Assembly: GCA_019637645.1 (NCBI GenBank)
Contig: JAHBVH010000037.1
Span: forward strand, 19,330-83,329
Reading direction: 5' to 3'
Length of the DNA: 64,000 nt
Origin: Caldilineaceae bacterium
GTDB lineage: Bacteria > Chloroflexota > Anaerolineae > Caldilineales > Caldilineaceae
Positions 37,296 through 48,007 of this stretch are shown piece after piece. The notes beneath the pieces were generated by a model that worked only from the letters and a program-made list of their open reading frames with translations, was not told where the DNA came from and did not search any database. The translations under genes were made by a program, and so were the position numbers. How positions within the stretch are numbered: the first letter of the stretch is position 1; every line of letters begins with the position of its first letter.

Positions 37296-39353
37296 ATGAC
37301 CATTCACATTTTAGCGCCTGATGTAGCGGCCAAGATTGCCGCCGGCGAAGTGGTAGAACGTCCGGCCAATGTGGCCAAAGAATTGCTCGAAAACAGCCTG
37401 GATGCTGGTGCCACCGAGATCCGGGTCGAAATTCGGGAAGGCGGCCAGCGTTTGCTGCGCGTCATCGACAATGGCCATGGCATGACCGCCGAAGAAGCGC
37501 CCTTGGCGCTCTTGCGCCATGCCACCAGCAAGATCCACGACGCCGACGACCTTTATCAGATTCAAACCTTTGGCTTTCGGGGCGAAGCGCTCTATAGCAT
37601 TGCCGCGGTCAGCCAGATGACCATCACCACGCGCCACCAAGACGAGCCCTTTGGCACCCAATTGCGGGTGGAGGCCGGTAATATCGTCTCGCAACAGCGC
37701 GCGGGTACCCCCGTTGGCACGATCATTAACATTGAGCATCTCTTCTACAATGTCCCGGCCCGCAAAAAATTTCTGCGCAAAGCGCCTACCGAAGCCGGTC
37801 AGATCACCGCGGTCGTCCAGCGCTATGCCTTGGCCTATCCCGACCGCCGCTTTAGTTTGGTCAATGAGGGCAAGCTGATCTTTCAATCAACCGGTAGTGG
37901 CGACTTGTATGATGTGCTGGTCAAGCTCTATGGGCTAGAAAATGCCAAGCAGATGACGCCTGTGGGGCTGCCACGCGCCGCGCGCGGCAATGCGGCCGAT
38001 GCCCCAACGCCACTGCTGGACGAGATCGATTTCATGCCGACGGTGGGCACGGAACCCCAGGCGGTTAGCCACCCTTCCAAAGCGCCGATCCATGTTTTCG
38101 GCTATACCAGCCTGCCAACGTTGACCCGCGCCAATCGCAGCAATATTGATATCTTTGTCAACCGGCGTTATGTCGAAGATCGCAGTGTGACCCACGCCAT
38201 TGTCCAGGCCTATCACACCCTGTTGCCCGGCGGGCGCTTTCCCATGGCGGTGATCTTTGTGGAGATCGACCCGAGCGAGGTTGATGTCAATGTCCATCCG
38301 CAAAAGGTACAGGTGCGCTTTGTCGACGAACGGGCGATCTTTGGGGCTACCCAAAAAGCGGTGCGCCGCGCCCTTGTTCAGACTGCACCGGTCCCCGATC
38401 TGACCCTGCCCACACCAACCCCGGCAGCTACGCCATTGCATGAGGAAGTCAGCACCAATGCCGCTTGGGAGTGGACCGAGCCAGCCGACCTGTCAGCGCC
38501 ACCGTGGGCCAACGAAAACGTGCCGGTCCGCCCTGTAGAACAAAGTGCTTTTGATCTATACACGCCCCCACCCCGTCGCGACGCCCCGCCGCTCACGCCA
38601 CCGCCGTTTACCTCACCGCCGGTGTCGCCTGCCCATCCTGCGCCGCCTGCGGCTACACCCGCCCCAACCAATGGGCCTGCGGCTTGGTCAGAACGGTCGG
38701 CACCTGCTAGCCAACCGTCCGCTGGGCAAGCCCCACGCGATGTAGAGGTCACGACCCAGAAGCGCCAGATGCCACCGTTGCGGGTTGTCGGCCAGATTGG
38801 GGCCATGTACATTGTGGCCGAAGGGCCGGAAGGGATGTATCTGATTGATCAGCACGCGGCCCATGAGCGGATTCTCTATGAAAAGTATTTAGCCCAACGC
38901 TATGGCACGGTCGAAGGCGAGGTGCCGCGCCAACATCTCCTCGAACCGCTCACCTTGCATGTGGGTCATGAATTGACGGGGCTGATGGCCGACTACCTCA
39001 CCCAATTGACCCAGGTCGGTTTTGAGATCGAAGCCTTTGGCGGCGATACCTTTCTGGTCCGCACCATTCCCAGTGTCCTTGCCGGGCAAGACCCGCTCCG
39101 CACGCTAGAGGAGATTGTCAGCGCGATGGGCCATCGGCGCAATCTGGTGGGCGAAGCGTTAGAAGCGCGCATGGTCAAGATGATCTGCAAACGGGCGGCC
39201 ATCAAGGCGGGTCAACTGTTGAGCGATCTGGAAATGCAAGAGTTGATCCATCAACTCGAAGCTTGCCAATCCCCACGCACGTGCCCCCATGGCCGCCCAA
39301 CAATGATCCAACTCTCCGCAGGTGAGTTGGAAAAAGCCTTTGGGCGTGTTTAA
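37296..39353 (+). CDS. mutL: DNA mismatch repair protein MutL
   Basis: 685 residues. The N-terminal GHKL ATPase has IAAGEVVERPANVAKELLENSLDAGAT, DNGHGM and GFRGEALYSI, the diagnostic MutL/HSP90 motifs. Residues about 350-480 are a Pro/Ala-rich linker. The C-terminal dimerisation domain includes QHAAHERILYEKY and the distal ACQSPRTCPHGRPTMI; the latter CPHGRP and the DQHAAHER stretch correspond to the zinc-binding endonuclease motifs of MutL proteins that nick DNA (no MutH needed). No Shine-Dalgarno sequence precedes the ATG, in keeping with the predicted leaderless mRNA. No mutS is in the window. Confidence 0.96.
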   Translation: MTIHILAPDVAAKIAAGEVVERPANVAKELLENSLDAGATEIRVEIREGGQRLLRVIDNGHGMTAEEAPLALLRHATSKIHDADDLYQIQTFGFRGEALYSIAAVSQMTITTRHQDEPFGTQLRVEAGNIVSQQRAGTPVGTIINIEHLFYNVPARKKFLRKAPTEAGQITAVVQRYALAYPDRRFSLVNEGKLIFQSTGSGDLYDVLVKLYGLENAKQMTPVGLPRAARGNAADAPTPLLDEIDFMPTVGTEPQAVSHPSKAPIHVFGYTSLPTLTRANRSNIDIFVNRRYVEDRSVTHAIVQAYHTLLPGGRFPMAVIFVEIDPSEVDVNVHPQKVQVRFVDERAIFGATQKAVRRALVQTAPVPDLTLPTPTPAATPLHEEVSTNAAWEWTEPADLSAPPWANENVPVRPVEQSAFDLYTPPPRRDAPPLTPPPFTSPPVSPAHPAPPAATPAPTNGPAAWSERSAPASQPSAGQAPRDVEVTTQKRQMPPLRVVGQIGAMYIVAEGPEGMYLIDQHAAHERILYEKYLAQRYGTVEGEVPRQHLLEPLTLHVGHELTGLMADYLTQLTQVGFEIEAFGGDTFLVRTIPSVLAGQDPLRTLEEIVSAMGHRRNLVGEALEARMVKMICKRAAIKAGQLLSDLEMQELIHQLEACQSPRTCPHGRPTMIQLSAGELEKAFGRV

Positions 39354-39748
39354 TGACGCAGAAGTACTGATCGGTTTTGATGAAGATTACCCATGAAATT
39401 CGGCAAACCGGTGCTGATTGAAATCAGCGCCTGCTAGGGCAAGCTGCGCGAAAGCGCACTTGGTGGGGTGTAGCCCGCCTAAGCGGGGCTTCTGCTACCA
39501 GCCACAGGGCTTCAGCCTGTGCGCCTTCATCAGCCGGGCTATATTCTTGGTTCTCCTCCCAATGTGTGCTATACTGGCGGATTAGCAATGAAAATGGTCA
39601 AAAAGGCAAGTGTTCACCTTGAGTGCTGCCAGAACCGATCGGTTTGCAGGGGGCGTACCCTGTGGGGGATGCACCGGCTTGCACAAGGAAGCTTGACTCA
39701 AGTGGGCGTCTGTCGTCAAAAATAATTTTTCATAGTCCTGAGGAAACA
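39354..39748. other. Intergenic region mutL-tig
   Basis: 395 bp without a gene. It contains small nested hairpins (about 39468-39500, and CACAGG/CCTGTG around 39502-39521), then the tig promoter (39547-39575) and a leader of about 170 nt with no riboswitch that I recognise. Confidence 0.5.
39547..39575 (+). promoter_or_regulatory. Promoter of tig
   Basis: TTGGTT (39547-39552), 17-bp spacer, TATACT (39570-39575). It probably drives tig and possibly clpP-clpX. Confidence 0.6.
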
Positions 39749-41185
39749 ATGTCGTTACAGATCAGCAAAGAAGAACGAGAAAATCGCGAATTAGTGTTAA
39801 CGATAGGGGTGGACCAGGCGCGCGTTGATCAGGAATTGCGTAAGGCTGCCCGCAAGATTGCGAGCGACTATCGGATTCCCGGCTTCCGCAAGGGGAAAGC
39901 GCCCTATCATATTATTGTTCAGCAGGTTGGCTTGCCCGCCCTGTACAACGAATTTATTGAACCATTGGGCCAGACCGTCTACCAAGAAGCGTTGACCCAA
40001 GAGGGGTTAGAGCCCTATGCGCGCGCCTCTCTGGAAGATGTGAAGCTGGAGCCATCGCTCACCTATACGCTGGCTATGCCGCTCGATCCAGAGATCGATT
40101 TGGGCGACTACAAAGCCTTGCGCGTGGAAGAAGATCCCATCACCATTGATGAGGCCGATGTCGAGAAGCAACTGGATGAATACCGCGACAAACAGGCCAG
40201 TTGGGTTGATGTCGATCGCCCCAGCCAATATGGGGATATGCTGAATATCAATGTCTATAGTGTCTTGATCAACGACGATGGCACGCCGAACCTGGATGAA
40301 ACAGGGGCGGAAACAGTCGTCTTGCAAGAGACTGATTGGGATGTCACGCCGGATCAAGAAAACCCCATGGAGCCGCCGGGATTTGATGAGGCTTTGTTAG
40401 GTCTAACGCCTGGCGACGAAAAAGAATTCGTCCTCTCCTGGCCAGCCGAAGGGCAGAGTATCCATGCGGGCAAGCAAGCCCGTTTTCAAGTCAAGCTCAA
40501 CGGGATTCAGGCTTATGAAAAAGCCGAACTGACCGATGAGTTTGCTCAAACCATTGGTCCTGACATCAATACCCTGGATGATCTGAAAGAGAATGTCCGC
40601 GCCACACTGCGCGAACGGGCCAAAGGGCAAGCGGAAAATGCCTTTTTGGAAAAGGTGCTCGACGCGCTTCTCGCCCAGGCAAAGCTTAACTACCCACCAG
40701 TGGTCATCGAAGATCAGATCGATTCGATGATCAACGAGATGGAGATGCAGCTACGCCGCTTTGGCATTCAGGACATTGAAAGTTTCTATCGCCAAACAGG
40801 CCAAGATCGCGATCAGACGCGCACAAACTTGCGGCCCGAAGCTACGCGCCAAGCCGAGCGCAATCTTTTGCTCTCCGAACTACTGCGCATTGAGAATCTG
40901 ACGATCAGCGACGAAGAAGTCGAAGCGCGCATTAATGTCTTGCTGGCCAACAATGATCCCGAAACATCCCAACAATTAGCGGCTATGTTCCGCCACGAAT
41001 CGGGACGGGCGATCCTCGAAAGCCAGTTGCTGCGCGAGAAGTCGATCGACCGCCTCCTTGCCATTGCCCGTGGTAAAGGGGATGAGGAACCCGCGCCGGC
41101 CACCGCAGCGACGCCGACTGAAGCTAGCACCGAAGGACCGGCGGGAGAGACTCCAGCCGCCGAAGCCGATGCCCCACAGGCTTAG
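39749..41185 (+). CDS. tig: Trigger factor
   Basis: 478 residues; ribosome-associated chaperone and peptidyl-prolyl isomerase. The N-terminal ribosome-binding domain contains FRKGKAPYHII, matching the GFRxGKxP signature loop. A PPIase-type middle segment (about 160-250) begins with YGDMLNINVYS, and the helical C-terminal arms follow. The last 30 residues are a low-complexity Ala/Pro/Glu/Thr tail. ATG 39749 has GAGGAAAC upstream; the longer frame from 39623 is not supported. Followed by clpP and clpX, a common arrangement. Confidence 0.95.
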   Translation: MSLQISKEERENRELVLTIGVDQARVDQELRKAARKIASDYRIPGFRKGKAPYHIIVQQVGLPALYNEFIEPLGQTVYQEALTQEGLEPYARASLEDVKLEPSLTYTLAMPLDPEIDLGDYKALRVEEDPITIDEADVEKQLDEYRDKQASWVDVDRPSQYGDMLNINVYSVLINDDGTPNLDETGAETVVLQETDWDVTPDQENPMEPPGFDEALLGLTPGDEKEFVLSWPAEGQSIHAGKQARFQVKLNGIQAYEKAELTDEFAQTIGPDINTLDDLKENVRATLRERAKGQAENAFLEKVLDALLAQAKLNYPPVVIEDQIDSMINEMEMQLRRFGIQDIESFYRQTGQDRDQTRTNLRPEATRQAERNLLLSELLRIENLTISDEEVEARINVLLANNDPETSQQLAAMFRHESGRAILESQLLREKSIDRLLAIARGKGDEEPAPATAATPTEASTEGPAGETPAAEADAPQA

Positions 41186-41606
41186 GGCGATTTAGGGCTT
41201 ACGTAAAGCTAGAGCTGACAGGCGTTCAAAAGCTGTCAGCTCTGCGGCCACCATTGCCCATACGCCCACAAAGCACGCCGCCAACCGACTGGGCAGAATT
41301 CTAACAGAACACAAACAACAAACTAGAGCCAAATTACATCAGAATTGTCCATTGCTGTTTAAGGTTGATTGTAGGTAATCGGCCCAAAATCGGTGCCGAC
41401 AGCCCTAAAACGGATCCGGGATGTGGTAGACGCGCTTTCGTGTTTTTATCAACGCCACTCCGTTTGGGCAACGGCGAGCCTGGTGCTGTAACTCTTTAAT
41501 TTTGCGGCTCATCTGTGCCACCTATCATGGCAGTTTGGTCATTTCTGATGAAACTAGGGCTGCTATGCTTGCGGCGCATGAGCGAACTTTTGAATGGAGA
41601 ATCTCT
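41186..41606. other. Intergenic region tig-clpP
   Basis: About 420 bp without a gene. It starts with a compact palindromic element (41211-41243). I saw no CIRCE element or other heat-shock operator and no clear promoter pair, though a TATGCT at about 41562 could serve as a -10 box. Confidence 0.4.
41211..41243. repeat. Compact palindromic element, copy 5
   Basis: AGAGCTGACAG (41211-41221) pairs with CTGTCAGCTCT (41233-41243); the same family as the AGACCTGACAGG copies with a compensatory change of the core (AGCT for ACCT/AGGT on both arms). It could terminate tig. Confidence 0.65.
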
Positions 41607-42302
41607 ATGAATATGGTTCCACCAACCAATGTCATTCCTATGGTCATTGACAGCTCTGGGCGTGGTGAGCGGGCCTATGATATCTATAGCCTACTCCTGA
41701 AAGAGCGCATTGTCTTTTTAGGAACACCCATTAATGATCAGATCGCCAATCTCATTGTGGCGCAATTACTCTGGCTGAACAGCGAAGATCCCAATCAGCC
41801 CATCAACATGTATGTCAACAGCCCGGGCGGCCATATCCACGCTGGCTTGGCCATCTATGACACCATGCAGATGATCAGCGCGCCAGTGAGCACGGTCGCG
41901 GTCGGGATGACTGCCAGCATGGGTACCGTCCTCTTGGCTTCGGGGGCGACGGGTCGGCGCTATGCGTTGCCCCATGCCACCATTCACATGCACCCTGCCA
42001 GCAGCGGTGCACAGGGGTATACGGAAGATGTGCGGATTGCCTTCCGGGAGCAAGAGCGCATCCAGACCCAACTCTTCCAACTGGTGAGCAAGCATGTCAA
42101 TCGCCACTGGAAAGAGATCGAACGGGACTTTGAGCGCGATCGTTACATGACTTCGCTGGAAGCCAAAGAATATGGTCTGGTCGATGAGGTGCTGGGCGAT
42201 ACTTCTAAGATCATTGCGGTAGACCGCCGGACGGGTGAATTGACCTTGCCCACCGGCGAAAAATTGCTAGAAACCCTACCGCAGAATGGGACAGGTAGCT
42301 AA
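41607..42302 (+). CDS. clpP: ATP-dependent Clp protease proteolytic subunit
   Basis: 231 residues; serine peptidase that forms tetradecamers with the ClpX ATPase. GMTASMGTVLLASG holds the nucleophile (Ser104) and ATIHMHP the catalytic His (His129); the RYMTSLEAKEYGLVDEVL stretch near the C-terminus is typical and supplies the region of the Asp. ATG 41607 is chosen for its length and the GGAGA upstream; an in-frame extension to 41502 is not family-like. clpX follows 3 bp later. Confidence 0.95.
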   Translation: MNMVPPTNVIPMVIDSSGRGERAYDIYSLLLKERIVFLGTPINDQIANLIVAQLLWLNSEDPNQPINMYVNSPGGHIHAGLAIYDTMQMISAPVSTVAVGMTASMGTVLLASGATGRRYALPHATIHMHPASSGAQGYTEDVRIAFREQERIQTQLFQLVSKHVNRHWKEIERDFERDRYMTSLEAKEYGLVDEVLGDTSKIIAVDRRTGELTLPTGEKLLETLPQNGTGS

Positions 42303-42305
42303 CCA

Positions 42306-43733
<1,428 letters not shown>

Positions 43734-43749
43734 CATAGCCGTTGGCTGG

Positions 43750-43782
43750 AAACCTGTCAGGTTTATCAAACCTGACAGGTTT
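43750..43782. terminator. Compact palindromic element, copy 6, at convergent gene ends
   Basis: AAACCTGTCAGGTTT (43750-43764) pairs perfectly with AAACCTGACAGGTTT (43768-43782) around a 3-nt loop. It lies between the convergent clpX and rsmD genes and covers the rsmD stop codon. The A/T ends on both sides would allow termination in both directions. Confidence 0.75.
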
Positions 43783-44506
43783 ATTCTTGGCCTTGTTTGT
43801 TGCGATCGTCTTTCTTATCCGCGTCGAATTCATCAGCTAGTTCGTCATCGAACTCGTCATCGAACTCGTCATCGAACTCATCGTCAAATTCGCCCCATTC
43901 ATCACCCATCTCTTCATCAACCGCCTCATCCCGGTCAGTTGCATCCTCTGCCAGGCTATGCGCCGGTGCATAGAAGATCAAGAGAACCGAGCCATAACGA
44001 CGGCGGTCATATTCCTGTAAAAAGGTCAGCGCAATGGGCTTCTCTTCGCGCGGGTGGATCTGAACGATCACTTCGCTCTCAGCTGCTAACAGCGTTGGGC
44101 GGCTGTCGATCAGGGTCAGGGCTTGGTGCCAGAGCCCCTGATATTGGGGCGGCGCGACGTAGATCAGATCAAAGGGTTGGCCCCGGTAATTTTTGAGAAC
44201 GGTGAAACTATCGGCCCGTTCGACCAATGCCATATTCTCCAGCCGACAATGGTGCAGATTCAGCCGCATGGTATCAACGGCTTTGCGATTGAGATCGACA
44301 AAATGGGCAAAGGCCGCGCCACGGCTCAACGCTTCGATCCCCACGGCACCGGTGCCGCCAAAGAGGTCAAGTAGCCGTTTCCCTTCGATCCAGCGCCCCA
44401 AAATACTAAAGAGCGCCTCTTTGGCCCGGTCGGTAATAGGGCGGGTGCTATCGCCCGGCACCGATTGTAATTTGCGGCCTTTGGCACTGCCTGTGATCAC
44501 ACGCAT
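43781..44506 (-). CDS. rsmD: 16S rRNA (guanine(966)-N2)-methyltransferase RsmD, with acidic tail
   Basis: 241 residues. The N-terminal MRVITGSAKGRKLQSV...RPITDRAKEALFSIL and the SAM-binding LLDLFGGTGAVGIEALSRGA are diagnostic. The catalytic DPPY motif reads VAPPQY (residues 117-122), so the Asp is replaced by Ala. After about residue 190 there is an acidic, repetitive extension (units of DEFD) not found in the roughly 185-residue standard enzyme; it is encoded by a 12-bp tandem repeat at 43842-43877. Ends converge on clpX. Confidence 0.85.
   Translation of the reverse strand: MRVITGSAKGRKLQSVPGDSTRPITDRAKEALFSILGRWIEGKRLLDLFGGTGAVGIEALSRGAAFAHFVDLNRKAVDTMRLNLHHCRLENMALVERADSFTVLKNYRGQPFDLIYVAPPQYQGLWHQALTLIDSRPTLLAAESEVIVQIHPREEKPIALTFLQEYDRRRYGSVLLIFYAPAHSLAEDATDRDEAVDEEMGDEWGEFDDEFDDEFDDEFDDELADEFDADKKDDRNKQGQE
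43842..43877 (-). repeat. 12-bp coding tandem repeat in rsmD
   Basis: TCGTCATCGAAC occurs three times in a row (43842-43853, 43854-43865, 43866-43877), followed by a degenerate fourth unit. In the rsmD frame it encodes repeated Asp-Glu-Phe-Asp. Copy number changes would lengthen the tail without a frameshift. Confidence 0.9.
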
Positions 44507-44536
44507 GTATGCTAGTAGCTCCTCTGTTCAATACAT

Positions 44537-44623
44537 ATAGGCATGACGCCGTTGATCGGCGTGACCAGAGACCTGACAGGTTTTCCAAACCTGTCAGGTC
44601 TTCGCCAAGTCCGTAATGCCTAC
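44537..44623. repeat. Two-tier palindromic element, copy 7
   Basis: Inner stem AGACCTGACAGGTTT (44569-44583) with 44587-44601, loop of 3. Outer arms ATAGGCATGACG (44537-44548) and CGTAATGCCTAC (44612-44623) match in 10 of 12 positions when inverted. The stretch from ACGCCGTTG to GACCAGAG is shared with copies 1, 2 and 4. It lies between the tandem SDR and rsmD genes. Confidence 0.75.
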
Positions 44624-44644
44624 CATTCTTATCTTCCACCGGGC

Positions 44645-45541
44645 CTAGGTGGCTGTTTCGCCCTTGCCATAGGCCGGTAGTCGCTTTTCGATCACGCGGT
44701 CGCGCCAACGGGTGGGCAGGCGTTCAATCCATAGCCGCCAGTGGGCATCCTTCCCCACCAAATAGCGCGCTTTGGGCTGCTTGGCCGTCAACGCCTGTTC
44801 CACGGCTTGCGCCACGGCCTCCACGGGTGTCCCTTTGCTGCGCGCTAATAGCTGCCGTAAGAAGGGAAAGATCGGCCCATAGTGCTCATGCGCTTGGGCG
44901 GGTAGACCACTTTCCAGTTGATCCGCAAAATCCAAGCCCTTTTGCCAGATCGGCGTCTCAATACTGCCCGGCTCGATCAAGACGACGGCAATGCCCCACG
45001 GGCGGACTTCGAGGCGTAGCGCATCCGAGAGCGCTTCCAGCGCATATTTGGAAGCAGCATAGGGCCCAATAAAGGGATTGGCCACCAAGCCGGAAATGGA
45101 ACTCATGTTGATAATGCGCCCGCGGGCCTGCCGCAGCAAGGGCAGAAAGCTTTGAATCATGCCCAGCGCGCCGTAGACGTTGACCTCCATCTGGCGGTGG
45201 AGATCAGCCAAGGGCAGAAACTCCAATGGCCCACCGAGGGCAATCCCCGCATTATTGACCAAGCCCACCAGCCCTTGTTCACCGACCGCGGCAGCGACCT
45301 GGGCATAGGCCGCATTCCGTTGCGCGGCATCCGTCACATCCAGCAAGAGCGGCGTGATGCCTGTGGGATGGCTGGCCTGTAGCGCCACGCCATCCGCCGG
45401 TTTGCGGACACCTGCAAAAACCTGAAATCCGGCTTGGGCCAATCGTTGGGCGCAAGCGGCCCCAATCCCGGTTGACGCGCCCGTAATCACAACCGGCCCC
45501 AATCGGTTGGTGGCGGCTTGCTCTACCGTATTTGTCATCAT
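44645..45541 (-). CDS. Short-chain dehydrogenase/reductase
   Basis: 298 residues, classical SDR. NAD(P)-binding TGASTGIG near the N-terminus, NNAG after beta-4 (VNNAGIALGG), catalytic Ser in MSSISG and YAASK as the YxxxK motif. The C-terminal extension with PTRWRDRVIEKRL is hydrophobic/basic, as in SDRs acting on lipids or retinoid-like substrates. Substrate unknown. Divergent from the M24 peptidase gene. Confidence 0.88.
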   Translation of the reverse strand: MMTNTVEQAATNRLGPVVITGASTGIGAACAQRLAQAGFQVFAGVRKPADGVALQASHPTGITPLLLDVTDAAQRNAAYAQVAAAVGEQGLVGLVNNAGIALGGPLEFLPLADLHRQMEVNVYGALGMIQSFLPLLRQARGRIINMSSISGLVANPFIGPYAASKYALEALSDALRLEVRPWGIAVVLIEPGSIETPIWQKGLDFADQLESGLPAQAHEHYGPIFPFLRQLLARSKGTPVEAVAQAVEQALTAKQPKARYLVGKDAHWRLWIERLPTRWRDRVIEKRLPAYGKGETAT

Positions 45542-45717
45542 GCGCGGCTGTACCCTTTCTCCGTTGCTTCATCTTACCCGCACCCCACCGGAAAGTCAAT
45601 CTCCCAGCCAGCAATCACGTTTCCCGTCAGATTGCCGATGGCGGTCGCTTCCAGTACAATCGTAGGCATACGCGTTGGTATCTATCGCTATCTCTTATTT
45701 CTCACAAAGGTATACCC

Positions 45718-47013
45718 ATGTCACTGACCCAATCCCTTCCTTTCGCGAACTATCACAACAAGATCTTGCCGTTGCGCGCCCAAGCGGAGGTGCGCAACCG
45801 TTGGCTGACACAACGCCTGGACGAATTTCTCCCCACCCTCCTGGCGCGCGAGCAAGTTGATATGTGGATCATTGTGGCGCGTGAATATAACGAAGATCCC
45901 GTCATTATGACCTTTCTTCCCGAACCAGCCATGGCGGCTAGGCGTCGCACCATCCTCGTTTTTACCCGCCAAGCGGATGGCAGCGTAGAAAGGCTAACCC
46001 TGGATCGCTACGGGCATGGGGATTATTACCAGAAGGGGTGGGACCCCGCGCAAGAAGATCAATTTGCTTGTCTGGGGCGGGTGGTCCGTGAACGTGATCC
46101 TCAACGCATTGGGCTCAATTATGCCGATGATTTTCCCTTTGGCGATGGCCTCAGCCATAGCGAGTATGGCCGTGTCCGCGCCGCGCTAGGCGAACCCTAT
46201 GCGGCGCGCGTCCAAAGCGCCGAGCGGCTCTGTGTCGGCTGGCTGGAACATCGGATCGCGCCAGAGCAGATTGTCTACCCGGGGTTGGCCCAAATGGCCC
46301 ATGCTCTGATTGCCGAAGCGTTTTCCAGCCGCACAATCCAACCGGGGATTACCACGACGGATGATCTGGTTTGGTGGTTCCGCCAGCAGATGCATGATCT
46401 CGGTTTGCGGACTTGGTTCCAACCCAGCGTGGAAATTCAAGCTGCCGGGCTCACCTTTGATGGCCCGGCGGGTGGTGGCAGCCACCACGCGCGCAAAGTG
46501 ATCCTGCCGGGCGACCTGCTCCACTGCGATGTTGGCTTCTACTACTTGGGTCTCGCCACCGATCATCAACAGAATGCCTATGTCCTAAAACCGGGGGAGG
46601 ATGATGCGCCGGAAGGGTTGCGCATCTTGCTGGCCGAGGGTAATCGGCTGCAAGAGATTCACATGGCGGCGATGCAAGTGGGCCGTACCGGCAATGAAGT
46701 TCTCCACGCGGCCTTAGAGCAGGCCAAGCAAGAAGGGCTTCTGCCCCAAATCTACAGTCATCCCTTGGGCTATCATGGTCATGCGGCAGGCCCCGTCATT
46801 GGGTTGTGGGATCAACAAACTGGGGTACCTGGCCGGGGTGATTATGAGATTTTTGATCACACCTGCTATTCGATTGAACTCAACGCCAAGAAAGCGATTC
46901 CCGAATGGGATCATCAACTGGTGCGCATGGCCCTCGAAGAGGATGCCCTGCTGAGCAACGGCCAGATGCGTTGGCTCGATGGCCGCCAAACCACCCTGCA
47001 TCTGATTGGCTAG
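45718..47013 (+). CDS. M24 family metallopeptidase (Xaa-Pro aminopeptidase-like)
   Basis: 431 residues. The N-terminal creatinase-like half (VDMWIIVAREYNEDPV) is followed by the pita-bread domain, whose metal ligands can be read as DVGFYYLGLATDH (two Asp), HPLGYHGHAAGP (His), SIELN (Glu) and ALEEDAL (Glu). ATG 45718 with AAAGG 7 nt upstream is chosen over a frame start at 45532 that lies in the divergent promoter region. It should release N-terminal residues from peptides, consistent with a peptide-consuming lifestyle. Confidence 0.88.
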   Translation: MSLTQSLPFANYHNKILPLRAQAEVRNRWLTQRLDEFLPTLLAREQVDMWIIVAREYNEDPVIMTFLPEPAMAARRRTILVFTRQADGSVERLTLDRYGHGDYYQKGWDPAQEDQFACLGRVVRERDPQRIGLNYADDFPFGDGLSHSEYGRVRAALGEPYAARVQSAERLCVGWLEHRIAPEQIVYPGLAQMAHALIAEAFSSRTIQPGITTTDDLVWWFRQQMHDLGLRTWFQPSVEIQAAGLTFDGPAGGGSHHARKVILPGDLLHCDVGFYYLGLATDHQQNAYVLKPGEDDAPEGLRILLAEGNRLQEIHMAAMQVGRTGNEVLHAALEQAKQEGLLPQIYSHPLGYHGHAAGPVIGLWDQQTGVPGRGDYEIFDHTCYSIELNAKKAIPEWDHQLVRMALEEDALLSNGQMRWLDGRQTTLHLIG

Positions 47014-47148
47014 CGGGCGCATCGGGAAAGCGCCCAGAACTTGTTCTTTCCCCTTGTCCACCAGTACAATAATCGTACAAGCAACGCTGTTGGCTGGGGC
47101 AACTAAATTCATACTGATCGGATCAGCAAGAAGGATGAGGAGGAGCGT

Positions 47149-47967
47149 ATGGCTGAAACCACGCATCAGGGGCAGATCGCGGGGACGTACTGGGAGCCAA
47201 CCCAGTATCTAAAATTTTCGGATCACCGCCTGCGGCCAGCGTTGGAACTGCTGGATCGCATTCCCTTGGTCGCGCCCCAAGTTATCTACGACTTAGGCTG
47301 TGGACCAGGCTCGGTCACGCGCCTGCTGGCGGAACGCTGGCCCGCGGCCACCCTCTATGGGCTGGATAATTCCCCCGAAATGCTGGCCCAAGCCGCGGCA
47401 GAGCCGAGTACGATCCAGTGGCTGGAAGCCGATATCCGCACCTGGACACCGGCCACCCCGCCGGCTCTGATCTACACCAACGCGACCTTGCAGTGGGTAG
47501 ATGACCATGCCACCCTTTTTCCACGCTTGGTTAGCTTGGTAAAGCCCGGTGGCTGTATTGCGATCCAAATGCCACTCAGTTGGCAGGCCCCTTCGCATCG
47601 CCTCATGCGGGAAACCTTGGCTAATGGGGGGCCGAATCAAACGCCATTAGGTACAGCCGCGGTCCACCAAGCGGTTGCCCGGAAATGGGTCGCCGAAGCC
47701 GAATATTACTACGACCTCTTGGTGGGCTGTACCCAAAGTCTGGATATTTGGGAAACCGAGTACCTACAGGTATTGGAAGGAAGCGATCCAGTGCTAGAGT
47801 GGGTCAAAGGGACGGGGCTGCGGCCAATCCTCAATGGGCTGGAGGAGCAGGCGCGGGCGCTCTTTTTGGCCGAATATACCCAACGCCTGCGCGTCGCCTA
47901 CCCCATCCGCACCGATGGCCGCACACTCTATCCTTTCCGTCGTCTGTTTATGGTCGCAACCGTCTAA
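47149..47967 (+). CDS. SAM-dependent methyltransferase, trans-aconitate methyltransferase-like
   Basis: 272 residues. The SAM-binding motif I is VIYDLGCGPGSVTRLLAERWP, followed by GLDNSPEMLAQA, EADIRTW and NATLQWVDDH. The overall pattern, with FSDHRLRPALELL at the N-terminus and FPFRRLFMVA at the end, resembles Tam (trans-aconitate 2-methyltransferase). GAGGAG lies 7 nt before the ATG. The true substrate is not certain. Confidence 0.8.
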   Translation: MAETTHQGQIAGTYWEPTQYLKFSDHRLRPALELLDRIPLVAPQVIYDLGCGPGSVTRLLAERWPAATLYGLDNSPEMLAQAAAEPSTIQWLEADIRTWTPATPPALIYTNATLQWVDDHATLFPRLVSLVKPGGCIAIQMPLSWQAPSHRLMRETLANGGPNQTPLGTAAVHQAVARKWVAEAEYYYDLLVGCTQSLDIWETEYLQVLEGSDPVLEWVKGTGLRPILNGLEEQARALFLAEYTQRLRVAYPIRTDGRTLYPFRRLFMVATV

Positions 47968-48007
47968 GGAGATCCAGCGCACCTTTGTGACAGACTTAGC
48001 TTATTGA

